From Glacieibacterium sp965200405 (GTDB taxonomy: Bacteria; Pseudomonadota; Alphaproteobacteria; Sphingomonadales; Sphingomonadaceae), in the NCBI RefSeq assembly GCF_965200405.1, contig NZ_OZ241356.1, forward strand, positions 1,612,001 to 1,676,000: a DNA stretch of 64,000 nt. The letters run 5' to 3'. Made by a program: the position numbers and the translations under genes. Each line of letters starts with the position of its first letter. The first letter of the stretch is position 1. The notes below the pieces were generated by a model. That model saw nothing but the letters and a program-made list of their open reading frames with translations, searched no databases and was not told the DNA's origin. Shown here in pieces: positions 1 to 8,644 of the stretch.

Positions 1-195
1 AGCCGGTCGCCTGACTTCATCCTGATCCAGGTCACCAGCACCGTCGGCAACGAGAAGATTACGAAGTTTGCCTTTTACCGGTTCGTGGCCGACGAACTCA
101 AAGCCAAGCTTTCGGTCCATCCCGACGATATCATGATCAACATGGTATTCGTCGACAAGGAGGACTGGTCGTTCGGCGATGGGCAGCCGTGGTAG
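1..195 (+). CDS. Tautomerase-family protein, C-terminal part
   Basis: The first frame is open from base 1 to a TAG and encodes the last 64 residues of a protein whose start lies outside the window. The pattern of beta strand, helix and a final segment around DIMINMVFVDKEDWSFGDG matches the C-terminal half of the small tautomerase/4-oxalocrotonate-tautomerase superfamily (the 'tautomerase_2' type of about 130 residues), where an asparagine-rich strand is followed by a W-S-F-G-[DN]-G motif. The catalytic N-terminal proline cannot be seen. The protein is probably cytoplasmic; its substrate is unknown. It converges on ndvB with a strong hairpin between the two. Confidence 0.75.
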   Translation, partial: SRSPDFILIQVTSTVGNEKITKFAFYRFVADELKAKLSVHPDDIMINMVFVDKEDWSFGDGQPW

Positions 196-257
196 TCCAG
201 TCCTGATTAACTGAGCCTCCCGGCGGCAAGTCAATGTCCTTGGTGTCCGGGGCGGCC

Positions 258-289
258 CTTGCCGCTGCGATCAGAGTCGCAGCGGCAAG
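258..289. terminator. Perfect 13-bp hairpin between convergent genes
   Basis: Arms 258-270 (CTTGCCGCTGCGA) and 277-289 are perfect reverse complements around a 6-base loop. It lies between the stop of the tautomerase gene and the stop of ndvB, where a bidirectional terminator is expected. Neither side has a proper T-tract, so intrinsic termination is likely but not certain. Confidence 0.65.
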
Positions 290-292
290 TCT

Positions 293-3200
293 CTAAATCA
301 CCAGTCGAACCACGTGCTTGCCACTGGTCAGCGGCCACGCAATCGCTCCAGCGACGACATCCACGCCGAGCCCGTCGATTTCAAGAGTGATCCCACCGGG
401 TCCGGCGCGCTCGATTTCGATGTCGTAGCTGGCGTCGCCCAGACGCAGCGTGACCGTGATGCCCGGCCAATCGTCGGGAAGGCACGGGTTGAGATGGATC
501 GTTTGGCCAACCCGCTGCAGGCCCAGAATGTTCTCGATGCCGGCGCGGTACATCCAGCCCGCGGCGCCGGTGTACCATGTCCAGCCGCCGCGGCCGTCGT
601 TCGGGGCGACCGAGTAGATGTCCGCAGCGACGACATACGGTTCGACCCGGTAGTGATCGGCAGCGGCCTTGGTGAGGGCGTGGTTGACCGGATTGAGCAG
701 GTCGAACAGTTGCACCGCACCGTCACCGTCGCCGGTGCGCGCCGCCGCGACGATCGTCCACATCGCGGCGTGGCTGTACTGGCCGCCGTTTTCGCGCAGG
801 CCGGGCGGATAGCTGCGGATGTAGCCGGGGTCGTGCGCTGTCTTGTCGAACGGCGGGGTGAACAATTTGACCAGCCGCTGCTCCGGATCGACGAGGTGGC
901 GACGCACCGAGGCCAGCGCCTGTGCGGCGCGTGTCGGGTCGGCGGCGCCGCTGATCACCGCCCAGCTCTGCGCAATCGAATCGATCTGGCACTCGTCGCT
1001 GTCCTTGGAGCCGAGCCAGGTACCGTCGTCATAGGTCGCGCGGCGGTACCATTCGCCGTCCCAGGCGACCGCTTCGATCGCGGCACGCAGGGTCTCGGCA
1101 TGGTCGCGCCAGCGTGCGGCGCGCTCCGGCTCGCGGCTGTCGGCAAGCGGCGCAAAGCGGTTGATGGCGTGGATCAGGTGCCAGCCGAGCCAGACGCTCA
1201 TGCCTTGGCCGCCCTCGCCGACGCGGTTCATGCCGTCGTTCCAGTCGCCGCCACCGATCAGCGGCAGGCCAAGCGAACCGGTCATCGCCACCGACTGGTC
1301 GAGCGCCAGCGCGCAATGGGTGTAGAGCGACGGCATGTCGAGGCTGGTCTCGGGAAGGTAAAAGGCGTCGTGCTCATGTGGCTCGAGCTGACGGCCGACG
1401 AGGAACGGCAGAGGGGTTTCCAGGATGGCGCGGTCGCCGGTGCTTTCGACATAGTCCGCGACCGAAATCGCCAGCCAGCCGCGGTCGTCCGAAATCCGGG
1501 TGCGAACCCCGCGACCGCTCTCGGGGAGCCACCAATGCTGGACGTCACCCTCGCGAAACTGCCGACCCGCGGCGCGGAGCAGATGGGGGCGGACCAGGTC
1601 GGGACGCGCCAGCAGCAGCGCGCCGCCGTCCTGCAACTGGTCGCGGAAGCCGTACGCGCCGCTGGCCTGGTAAAAGCCGGCGCGACCCCAGACCCGGCAG
1701 CCGAGTACCTGGTACAGCAGCCAGCCGTTGAGCATGATGTCCATCGCGCGGTCGGGCGTGCGCAACTGGACGGTGCCGAGGGTCGATCGCCAATGCGCCG
1801 TGGTCCGCGCCAGTTCGGCGTCGAGGTCGGCCGCCCGCCATTCCCGCACCAGCGTCCGCGCCGCGTCGCGGTCGGCAGCTTGTCCGATCGTCCAGACGAT
1901 CTCGCAGGATTCGCCCGGTGCCAGCGTCACTTCGGTGGTGAGCACGGCGCAGGGGTCGAGCCCGGCCCCGCATGCGCCGATCAACGCGGTGTCGTGCGCG
2001 AGCGCGGCAGGGTGGCCGAGGTTGCCGCCGCGGCCGATAAAGGCAGCGCGGTCGCAGGTCCAACCGGTTTGGCAGCCGTCCAGGTCGGCGAACGCGATGC
2101 GGTTGCCGTTGTCGGGATCGAACGGGTTGCGCGCGAACAAGGCGCCGGTCTCGGCATCGCGTTCGGTGACGATGTGCGACGCGGTCTTCGAGCGCGCTCC
2201 GCCGAGCACCCATTCGGCATAACCGGTCACCGACAGGCCGCGTGTGCGGTCGCAGCGGTTGTGCAGCGTCAGCCGCGCCAGCCGCAGCGGTGCATCGAGC
2301 GGTACATGGACCAGCAGGTCGCTTTCGATACCGTGGCCGACCGCGTGGAAGCGGCTGTAGCCGAAGCCGTGCCGGGTGATGCGTGCACCACCGGCGCCGG
2401 CTGGAGCCAGCGTCGGCGACCAGACCTGGCCGGTGTCGAGATCGCGCAGGTAGATCATGTCGCCGGGCGGTTCGGATGCGGCATCGTTGGACCACGGCGT
2501 CAGCTGGTTCTCGCGGGCGTTCCCCGACCAGATCGCACCCAGGCCGTCGGCCGAGACCTGGCAGCCGAAGTCGGGATTGGCGAGGACGTTGATCCAGGGT
2601 GCCGGCGTCGTGTCGCGATCGTGGAGGATCATCGCGTATTCGGTGCCATCTGCGTGGAATCCGCCATAGCCGTTCCAGAACTCGACCGTCGATTCGAGCG
2701 GCAGCGCGTGATCGGGCGGACGGCCGGCGCGTGCTGGACGGCCGGTCGGCGTCGGCGGGACGATGACGGGTGCGGTCAGCGCTTCGGGCCGCTGCAACTG
2801 GCGGCGAAGTGTGCCGCGCTGGGCCAGGAACTCGACCCGTGCCAGCGCCCGCAATGTCGCCACCTGCTGCTCGAGCATCAGGTCCGAGCGCAGCGTGTAC
2901 ACCTCGCCGCGAACGCCAGCAGGGGCAGGGCGCGCACGAACGACGCGGACGGCATCCTCGATCGCCGTCTGCAGGTCCTGAATGTACGATGCCTTGCGCT
3001 CGTTGAGGATGACGAGGTCGAACGACAGGTAGCGCGCCTGCAGGAACTCGAAGGCGCGTAGCAGATCCGACACCGTCGGCAGGTCGCGCGGGTCATCGAT
3101 GCGGACAATGACGATCGGCAGGTCGCCCGAAATGCCGTGAACCCACAGCCCCGATTGCGGACCAGCGGCAGCTGCGACGAGAGCGGGCGGCGGCGCGTGG

Positions 3201-6200
3201 GTGGCACCGGCGTTGACGATATGGCCCGCCAGCCGCTGGAAATCTGCAGCATCGCCGGGATCGAGCTTGAGGAAGCGGCGCTCGATCTGCGCCTGCGTCC
3301 AGGCGGCGACCTGCGCGCGGTCGAAGGCGCTGGCGTCGCTGTGCCGGTTGATGGCGTCGATAAGCTCCTCGCGCGATCCGGCGGCAATCGTCCAGAAGGC
3401 AACGCGCACGGTGTCGCCCGGTGGCACCAGCACCGGGCAGCGCAGGACCAGCGCCGGGTCGAGCACGGTCCCGGCGCGACCATCCATGTCGCGACCGAGA
3501 CCGATCGGATTGGCCGCCGAGCGCCCGCGCCCGAGAAAGCGGCTGCGATCGGTTTCCCAGCTCGGCGGTGCGACTGCAGCGCCCTCGACCACTGCGAGGT
3601 GTGCGACCCAGATCGATGGGTCGTCGGCACCGCGCGGCCGCCGGTGTGCGATCAGCACCGGACCTTCGAGCTGTTCGGTCTCGATGAACATTCGCGCAAA
3701 GGCCGGATGCGCCAGGTCGGTCGCCTGCGAACCGAGGGTCAGCTCGATGAACGAGGTCAGGTCGATCTTGCGCGGCCGGCTGCCGCGGTTGGCGACCGAC
3801 ACCCGCCGCACCTCGGCGTCGTCCTCGGGCGAGATCAGCACCTCGGTAACCGTGGCGAGGGCACCATCGCGGCGGCGGAACTCGGCACGCCCTTCGACAA
3901 AGGTTGCGGTGTACTGGGTCGGCTGGGCCCCGAGCGGCGCAAGCGTTGCCGACCAGGATTCACGGCTCTCACGGTCGGTGACGTACAGCCACGAGCCGTG
4001 CCCGGCGACGACCGGGTCTTCGCGCCAGCGGTTGATGGCCAGGCCGTGCCACCGGCTATAGCCGCCGCCGGCGCTGGTCAGCAGCGCCGAATAACGACCG
4101 TTGGTCAACAGATGGACGGGTTGCACGCTCTCCGTCCGGTGACTGTAAACGCGGGTTGCGCCGACCTCCGCCGGGCGGTCGGTCGCGATGAGCGCGGCTT
4201 CCTCGGAGCGCGGGCTGAAGGTACCGACGCCGCGCGGCGGGCGCTCGTGCAGCAGCAGCGCCGTGGCGCGGATCATCGGCTCGGCGTGAAAGGCGGCGCG
4301 CAGCTTGCCGCCGTCGAGGACATTGGCGACCGCGAGCAGCGTCATGCCCTGGTGGTGCGCCATGTAATTTCGCACGATCGCGAAGCGCTCGCCGTCGGGA
4401 ACGCGGCTGGGCGTGAAATCGATCGCCTCGTAGAATCCCATCTTGCCACGCCCGCCGATCGCGTCGATCGCCGCAAAATTGTCGAGCGCGGCGATGGCAT
4501 CGACCATCACGGCGAGGCCGGTGGCATAGGGCGCAATTACCAAATTCTCGGACAGGCCGCGCTTTAGGCCGAGACCGGGCACCCCGAAGTTGGAATATTG
4601 GTACGTCATCTCGCGATCGCGAGCATTATAGGCGGACTCGGAGATGCCCCATGGCACGCCAGCCTCGCGGGCATAGTCGCGCTGGCGCTGGACGACGAGG
4701 CGGTTCGAGGTTTCGAGCAGGCTGCCGTCGGGCGCCCGCATCAGCAGCGATGGCATGAGATATTCGAACATCGACCCCGACCACGAGATCAGCACGGAGG
4801 CGTCGGCCGCCGCCGTCGCGCTGCGGCCGAGGCGGAACCAGTGCCGCGCCGGAATGTCCCCCTTGGCAATGGCGAACAGGCTGGCCAGCCGGGCCTCCGA
4901 CGCGAGCAGGTCGTAGCAGCTCTCGTCGCGCCGGTTGTCGGCGACCGACCAGCCGATTGACAGCAAAAGCCGGTCGGGATCGACGAGGAAGGCAAAATCC
5001 ATCGCCATCGCCATCGCGCGCGCCGACATCGCCAGGCGCGACGCGCGCGCGATACTGTCGGGATCGTGCCAGGCGCCGACCAGATTGGCGAGCGCGATCA
5101 GGTGTCCAGCCAGGTTGCCACTGTCGACTGCCGAGACATAGGCCGGCTCCAACACGCGCAGGTCGCGGGTGTCGTACCAGTTGAAGAAATGCCCGCGGAA
5201 GCGCGACATGCGGTTGAGGGTGGCAAAGGTCGCCTCGATGCGGTCGAGCGCTTCGACGGGTGTGCACCAGCCGCTGTTTCGCGCGGTCGCGACGACCAGC
5301 AGGTACAGCCCGATGTTGGTTGGCGAGGTGCGCCCGGCGACGACGGGCTCGGGCGTCTCCTGGAAGTTGTCGGGCGGCAAGTGGTTGTGCTCGGCAGTGA
5401 CCAGGGTCGTGAAGAAGCGCCAGGTCTGCTGGGCGATATCCTCGAGTTCCTGTCGCTGCCTGGTGTCGAGCGGCAGCGCGGTCGCGACCTGGCGCGGCTG
5501 GCTGACCGCCCAGGCGATCGCCGGCGCTGCGAACCACGCCAGCGTCAGCGGCAGGACCAGTGGCCAAATCTGGGGATGGACAATGATCGCCAGTGCGGCG
5601 GCGCCGAGCGCCAGCAAGACCGACTGGCCCATGAAACGGTACAGTTGCGCGACGCTCGGGTTGGGTGAGGCGCTGGCCTTTGCCGCGGTCGTCCATTCGA
5701 GCAGGTGGCGCCTGGTCACGAACAAGCGGAGCAGGGTGCGGACGATGGCATCGACCATCCGCACGGCCTGGTCGCAGACCGTCACCAGTTGCAGCGCCAG
5801 GACGCTGAACGCCGAGCGAATATCGCCGCCGGTGGCCTCCAGATGCGCCCGCAGCGGCACGTCGCGCCTGCGCCGGGCGAAAAGCAGTGAAGGCAGCGGC
5901 AGCATCGGTGGGATCGCGATCAGTGCCAGCACCCCGATGGTCCAGCGCGCCGCGACCAGCGACGGCATGAACCACGCCCCGATCAGCGCCGCCAGGATTG
6001 CCGGTGCGACAAGCGAACGGCGCAGATTGTCGAGCATCTTGGCGCGCCCGATGCCGGGCAAAGTATCCGCCGCAATCTGCTGTGGCGTCAGGATCCACGG
6101 CAGCAATTGCCAGTCGCCCCGGACCCAACGGTGCTGGCGACGCGCGGCCGCGTCGTATCGCACCGGAAAGTCCTCGACGACCTCGATGTCGGAGACCAGT

Positions 6201-8473
6201 CCGGCGCGGGCATAGACGCCTTCGAACAGGTCGTGGCTGAGCATGGCGTTGGGCGGCACGCGGCCCGCCAGCGATGCCATGAAGGTGTCGATCTCGTAGA
6301 TACCCTTGCCGGTGAAGGAGCCCTCGCCGAGCAGGTCCTGGTACAGGTCGGACGCCGCGGCTGCGTAGGGGTCGATCCCCGCCGGTCCGCCCGCCAGTGA
6401 CTCGAAGCGCGACTGGCCGCGCCCGACCGGCAGCGCCACCGCAACCCGCGGCTGCATGATGCCATAGCCCGAGACGACGCGGCGCAGGACGGTGTCGAAG
6501 CGCGGCCGGTTGAGCGGGTGCGCCATCTTGCCGATCAGGCGGCGCGCCGTACCGAGCGGCAACTGCGTATCGGCGTCGAGGGTGATGACATAGCGCACCC
6601 GTTGCGGGATCTCCGGCGAGCCGCCGTCGGCAGTACAATAGGAGGTGTCGGTCGCGCCGCGCAGCAGCCGATTGAGCTCGTGCAGCTTGCCGCGCTTGCG
6701 CTCCCAACCCATCCAGCAGCCTTCGGCCGGATTATATTGGCGGCGGCGGTGCAGGAACAGGAAACGCGGCACGCCATCTTCGCTCGGATAGCGAGCATTC
6801 AGGTCGGCGATCGCCGCCTGCGCGCTGGCCAGCCGCTCGGCCTCGCCCGGCAGGCTTTCGCTTTGCGCATCGCCGAAGTCCGACAACAGCGCATATCGTA
6901 CCGCGTTCTCGCGGGTGGTCAGGTGATGGACTTCGAGGTTGGCGATCTCCTCGGCGACCTGGTTTTTCCAGCCCATCAGGATCGGCACCACGACCAACGT
7001 CTGCAGGTCCGGTCCGACGCCGTCGTCGAGCTCCAGCGCCGGTACGATCCGCGGCGGCAGCAATGTCGCCATTATCCGGTTGACGATTGCCGTCGCGGTT
7101 TCGATCGCCATCACCATGACCGCGCCGAACATCAGGACGACGAACCACCAGCTCAGCGGCCCGGTGTCGAGGCCGCTGAGCGGCAGCTGCACCAGCAGCA
7201 ACGCGGCGAGCATGACCAGCGTGATATACAGGCTGATGCCGCCGCGCCGCAGCCGCCGTGCGAGCCGCGTCCCGACCGGCGGGACGTAGCCGATGTCGGC
7301 CTCGAGCAACGCGCGTCCCGCGCCGACCAGGTAGAAGCCGGGGTCCTTGTCGACGGCATTGTCGCGGATGCGCGCGTTGGATAGCGCGAGCGCCCGTACC
7401 GCGATCTCATCCTCGGCGTAGTTCGAGCCGCGCGACAATTCCTCGAGCGCGTTGCGGTAAAGGTTGCGCGACGGGAAATCCATGCTGGCGAAGTCGCTGC
7501 CCTCACGGAGCACGCGGTCGGCGAGGCTGAGCGCCTCGACCATGTCGCCCCAGTCGGTCTCGGCGATGATGCGCATCGCCATGATGACGTTGCGGATCGA
7601 GGCGGTCGAGGCGATCAGCGCCCGCTGCGCGATGGTATCGATCTCGGCGATGCTGCTGCCCGCCGCGACGCTCCGGGACTCGAGCCAGCGGCGCGCCATC
7701 TCGCTTCGGTCGTCGACGTCGCGGAGCCTCAGCGCGAGTTGGCTGACATAGGCCGGCGGGTGGTCGCGGTCGATCGTCGCCAGGCTGGCCAGCGCGAGCG
7801 CATCGCTGGGTGCGGCGAACAGCGCGTTGGCAAAGGCATCGGCGCGGGTACGATCCTGCTCGTCGGTGATCGCAAGGTCTGCCAGCCGTCGCAGGTTCTC
7901 GACCAGCACCAGCTGGAGCATGATCGCCAGCGCCCATAGCTCGCCGATCGTCAACGCATTGACCTGCTGATACGCCGCCACGAAGCGCCGTAGCCGGTCC
8001 TCCTCGAAGTGGCTGTCGCTGTGCGCTACATAGGCCCAGGCGATGCCGAAAACGCGGGGCAGGGAGGCAAGCGGGCCGTCCGACAATTTGGGCAACTGCC
8101 GGTAGAAATCCGTCGGCAGGTCATCCCTGATCTTGCGGATCTGCTTCTCGACGATGTGATAGTTATCGATCAGCCATTCCGCTGCCGGTGCGATCGGTCG
8201 TTCCTGCTCGAGCGCCCGTGCCGTTTCGCCGTAAGTCTGCTTCAGCGCATCGGCATTGTCGTCGAGCCGGGTCAGCAGTTGGCGCGAGCGCAATATCCCC
8301 GGCTCGATCTGCTGGGCCTGTGCCAGCGATCGGCCATGGTCCTCCAGCCTCTCGACCCCGAACAGCTCGGCGCGAACCGGTGCGCGTTCCTGCCATGCAG
8401 GCGCCTTGAAACGGCCGTTCGACCGCAGCGGCAATGGAACCCTCAAGCGGGCGTTTTCGGTCGATGCTACCAC
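293..8473 (-). CDS. ndvB: Cyclic beta-1,2-glucan synthase
   Basis: Makes cyclic beta-1,2-glucan from UDP-glucose at the inner membrane and delivers it to the periplasm. At 2726 residues it has the usual length (ChvB/NdvB/Cgs are about 2800). In order: a helical N-terminal region; two membrane segments near 410-460; a GT84 glycosyltransferase domain with VITLDADTQLPLG near residue 633 and an RQHRWVRGDW motif near 786; more membrane segments near 800-870 and 960-1010; a glycoamylase-like domain (RTSPTNIGLYLL near 1054, YMAHHQGMTLL near 1374); and two GH94-type beta-sandwiches with a final (alpha/alpha)6 domain containing RDQLQDGGAL near 2278 and GGGDWNDGMNRVG near 2410. The GTG start is preceded by AAGG at 5-6 nt. 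No frameshift is seen. A second, unrelated periplasmic-glucan pathway (opgGH) lies at 51.6-55.1 kb. Confidence 0.95.
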   Translation of the reverse strand: MVASTENARLRVPLPLRSNGRFKAPAWQERAPVRAELFGVERLEDHGRSLAQAQQIEPGILRSRQLLTRLDDNADALKQTYGETARALEQERPIAPAAEWLIDNYHIVEKQIRKIRDDLPTDFYRQLPKLSDGPLASLPRVFGIAWAYVAHSDSHFEEDRLRRFVAAYQQVNALTIGELWALAIMLQLVLVENLRRLADLAITDEQDRTRADAFANALFAAPSDALALASLATIDRDHPPAYVSQLALRLRDVDDRSEMARRWLESRSVAAGSSIAEIDTIAQRALIASTASIRNVIMAMRIIAETDWGDMVEALSLADRVLREGSDFASMDFPSRNLYRNALEELSRGSNYAEDEIAVRALALSNARIRDNAVDKDPGFYLVGAGRALLEADIGYVPPVGTRLARRLRRGGISLYITLVMLAALLLVQLPLSGLDTGPLSWWFVVLMFGAVMVMAIETATAIVNRIMATLLPPRIVPALELDDGVGPDLQTLVVVPILMGWKNQVAEEIANLEVHHLTTRENAVRYALLSDFGDAQSESLPGEAERLASAQAAIADLNARYPSEDGVPRFLFLHRRRQYNPAEGCWMGWERKRGKLHELNRLLRGATDTSYCTADGGSPEIPQRVRYVITLDADTQLPLGTARRLIGKMAHPLNRPRFDTVLRRVVSGYGIMQPRVAVALPVGRGQSRFESLAGGPAGIDPYAAAASDLYQDLLGEGSFTGKGIYEIDTFMASLAGRVPPNAMLSHDLFEGVYARAGLVSDIEVVEDFPVRYDAAARRQHRWVRGDWQLLPWILTPQQIAADTLPGIGRAKMLDNLRRSLVAPAILAALIGAWFMPSLVAARWTIGVLALIAIPPMLPLPSLLFARRRRDVPLRAHLEATGGDIRSAFSVLALQLVTVCDQAVRMVDAIVRTLLRLFVTRRHLLEWTTAAKASASPNPSVAQLYRFMGQSVLLALGAAALAIIVHPQIWPLVLPLTLAWFAAPAIAWAVSQPRQVATALPLDTRQRQELEDIAQQTWRFFTTLVTAEHNHLPPDNFQETPEPVVAGRTSPTNIGLYLLVVATARNSGWCTPVEALDRIEATFATLNRMSRFRGHFFNWYDTRDLRVLEPAYVSAVDSGNLAGHLIALANLVGAWHDPDSIARASRLAMSARAMAMAMDFAFLVDPDRLLLSIGWSVADNRRDESCYDLLASEARLASLFAIAKGDIPARHWFRLGRSATAAADASVLISWSGSMFEYLMPSLLMRAPDGSLLETSNRLVVQRQRDYAREAGVPWGISESAYNARDREMTYQYSNFGVPGLGLKRGLSENLVIAPYATGLAVMVDAIAALDNFAAIDAIGGRGKMGFYEAIDFTPSRVPDGERFAIVRNYMAHHQGMTLLAVANVLDGGKLRAAFHAEPMIRATALLLHERPPRGVGTFSPRSEEAALIATDRPAEVGATRVYSHRTESVQPVHLLTNGRYSALLTSAGGGYSRWHGLAINRWREDPVVAGHGSWLYVTDRESRESWSATLAPLGAQPTQYTATFVEGRAEFRRRDGALATVTEVLISPEDDAEVRRVSVANRGSRPRKIDLTSFIELTLGSQATDLAHPAFARMFIETEQLEGPVLIAHRRPRGADDPSIWVAHLAVVEGAAVAPPSWETDRSRFLGRGRSAANPIGLGRDMDGRAGTVLDPALVLRCPVLVPPGDTVRVAFWTIAAGSREELIDAINRHSDASAFDRAQVAAWTQAQIERRFLKLDPGDAADFQRLAGHIVNAGATHAPPPALVAAAAGPQSGLWVHGISGDLPIVIVRIDDPRDLPTVSDLLRAFEFLQARYLSFDLVILNERKASYIQDLQTAIEDAVRVVRARPAPAGVRGEVYTLRSDLMLEQQVATLRALARVEFLAQRGTLRRQLQRPEALTAPVIVPPTPTGRPARAGRPPDHALPLESTVEFWNGYGGFHADGTEYAMILHDRDTTPAPWINVLANPDFGCQVSADGLGAIWSGNARENQLTPWSNDAASEPPGDMIYLRDLDTGQVWSPTLAPAGAGGARITRHGFGYSRFHAVGHGIESDLLVHVPLDAPLRLARLTLHNRCDRTRGLSVTGYAEWVLGGARSKTASHIVTERDAETGALFARNPFDPDNGNRIAFADLDGCQTGWTCDRAAFIGRGGNLGHPAALAHDTALIGACGAGLDPCAVLTTEVTLAPGESCEIVWTIGQAADRDAARTLVREWRAADLDAELARTTAHWRSTLGTVQLRTPDRAMDIMLNGWLLYQVLGCRVWGRAGFYQASGAYGFRDQLQDGGALLLARPDLVRPHLLRAAGRQFREGDVQHWWLPESGRGVRTRISDDRGWLAISVADYVESTGDRAILETPLPFLVGRQLEPHEHDAFYLPETSLDMPSLYTHCALALDQSVAMTGSLGLPLIGGGDWNDGMNRVGEGGQGMSVWLGWHLIHAINRFAPLADSREPERAARWRDHAETLRAAIEAVAWDGEWYRRATYDDGTWLGSKDSDECQIDSIAQSWAVISGAADPTRAAQALASVRRHLVDPEQRLVKLFTPPFDKTAHDPGYIRSYPPGLRENGGQYSHAAMWTIVAAARTGDGDGAVQLFDLLNPVNHALTKAAADHYRVEPYVVAADIYSVAPNDGRGGWTWYTGAAGWMYRAGIENILGLQRVGQTIHLNPCLPDDWPGITVTLRLGDASYDIEIERAGPGGITLEIDGLGVDVVAGAIAWPLTSGKHVVRLVI

Positions 8474-8644
8474 GTCACCTTGCTAGCGTGACTTTGGGAG
8501 CAGCCGCTAGTGCCAACACTACATATTTGGCTGCCGATGGCCCGAAGCGCAAAATATGCGCCAAGGATGCTTGCTACGCCGACCGCGACCACACGCTTTC
8601 TCGCAAGATTTCAAAGTCTTTCCGACAGTCCTTTATCGCCGGGT

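Noticed and set aside
314..3061. A long plus-strand open frame opposite ndvB
   Set aside because: It is antisense to the GH94 part of ndvB and shows no domain; GC-rich codon use creates such frames often.
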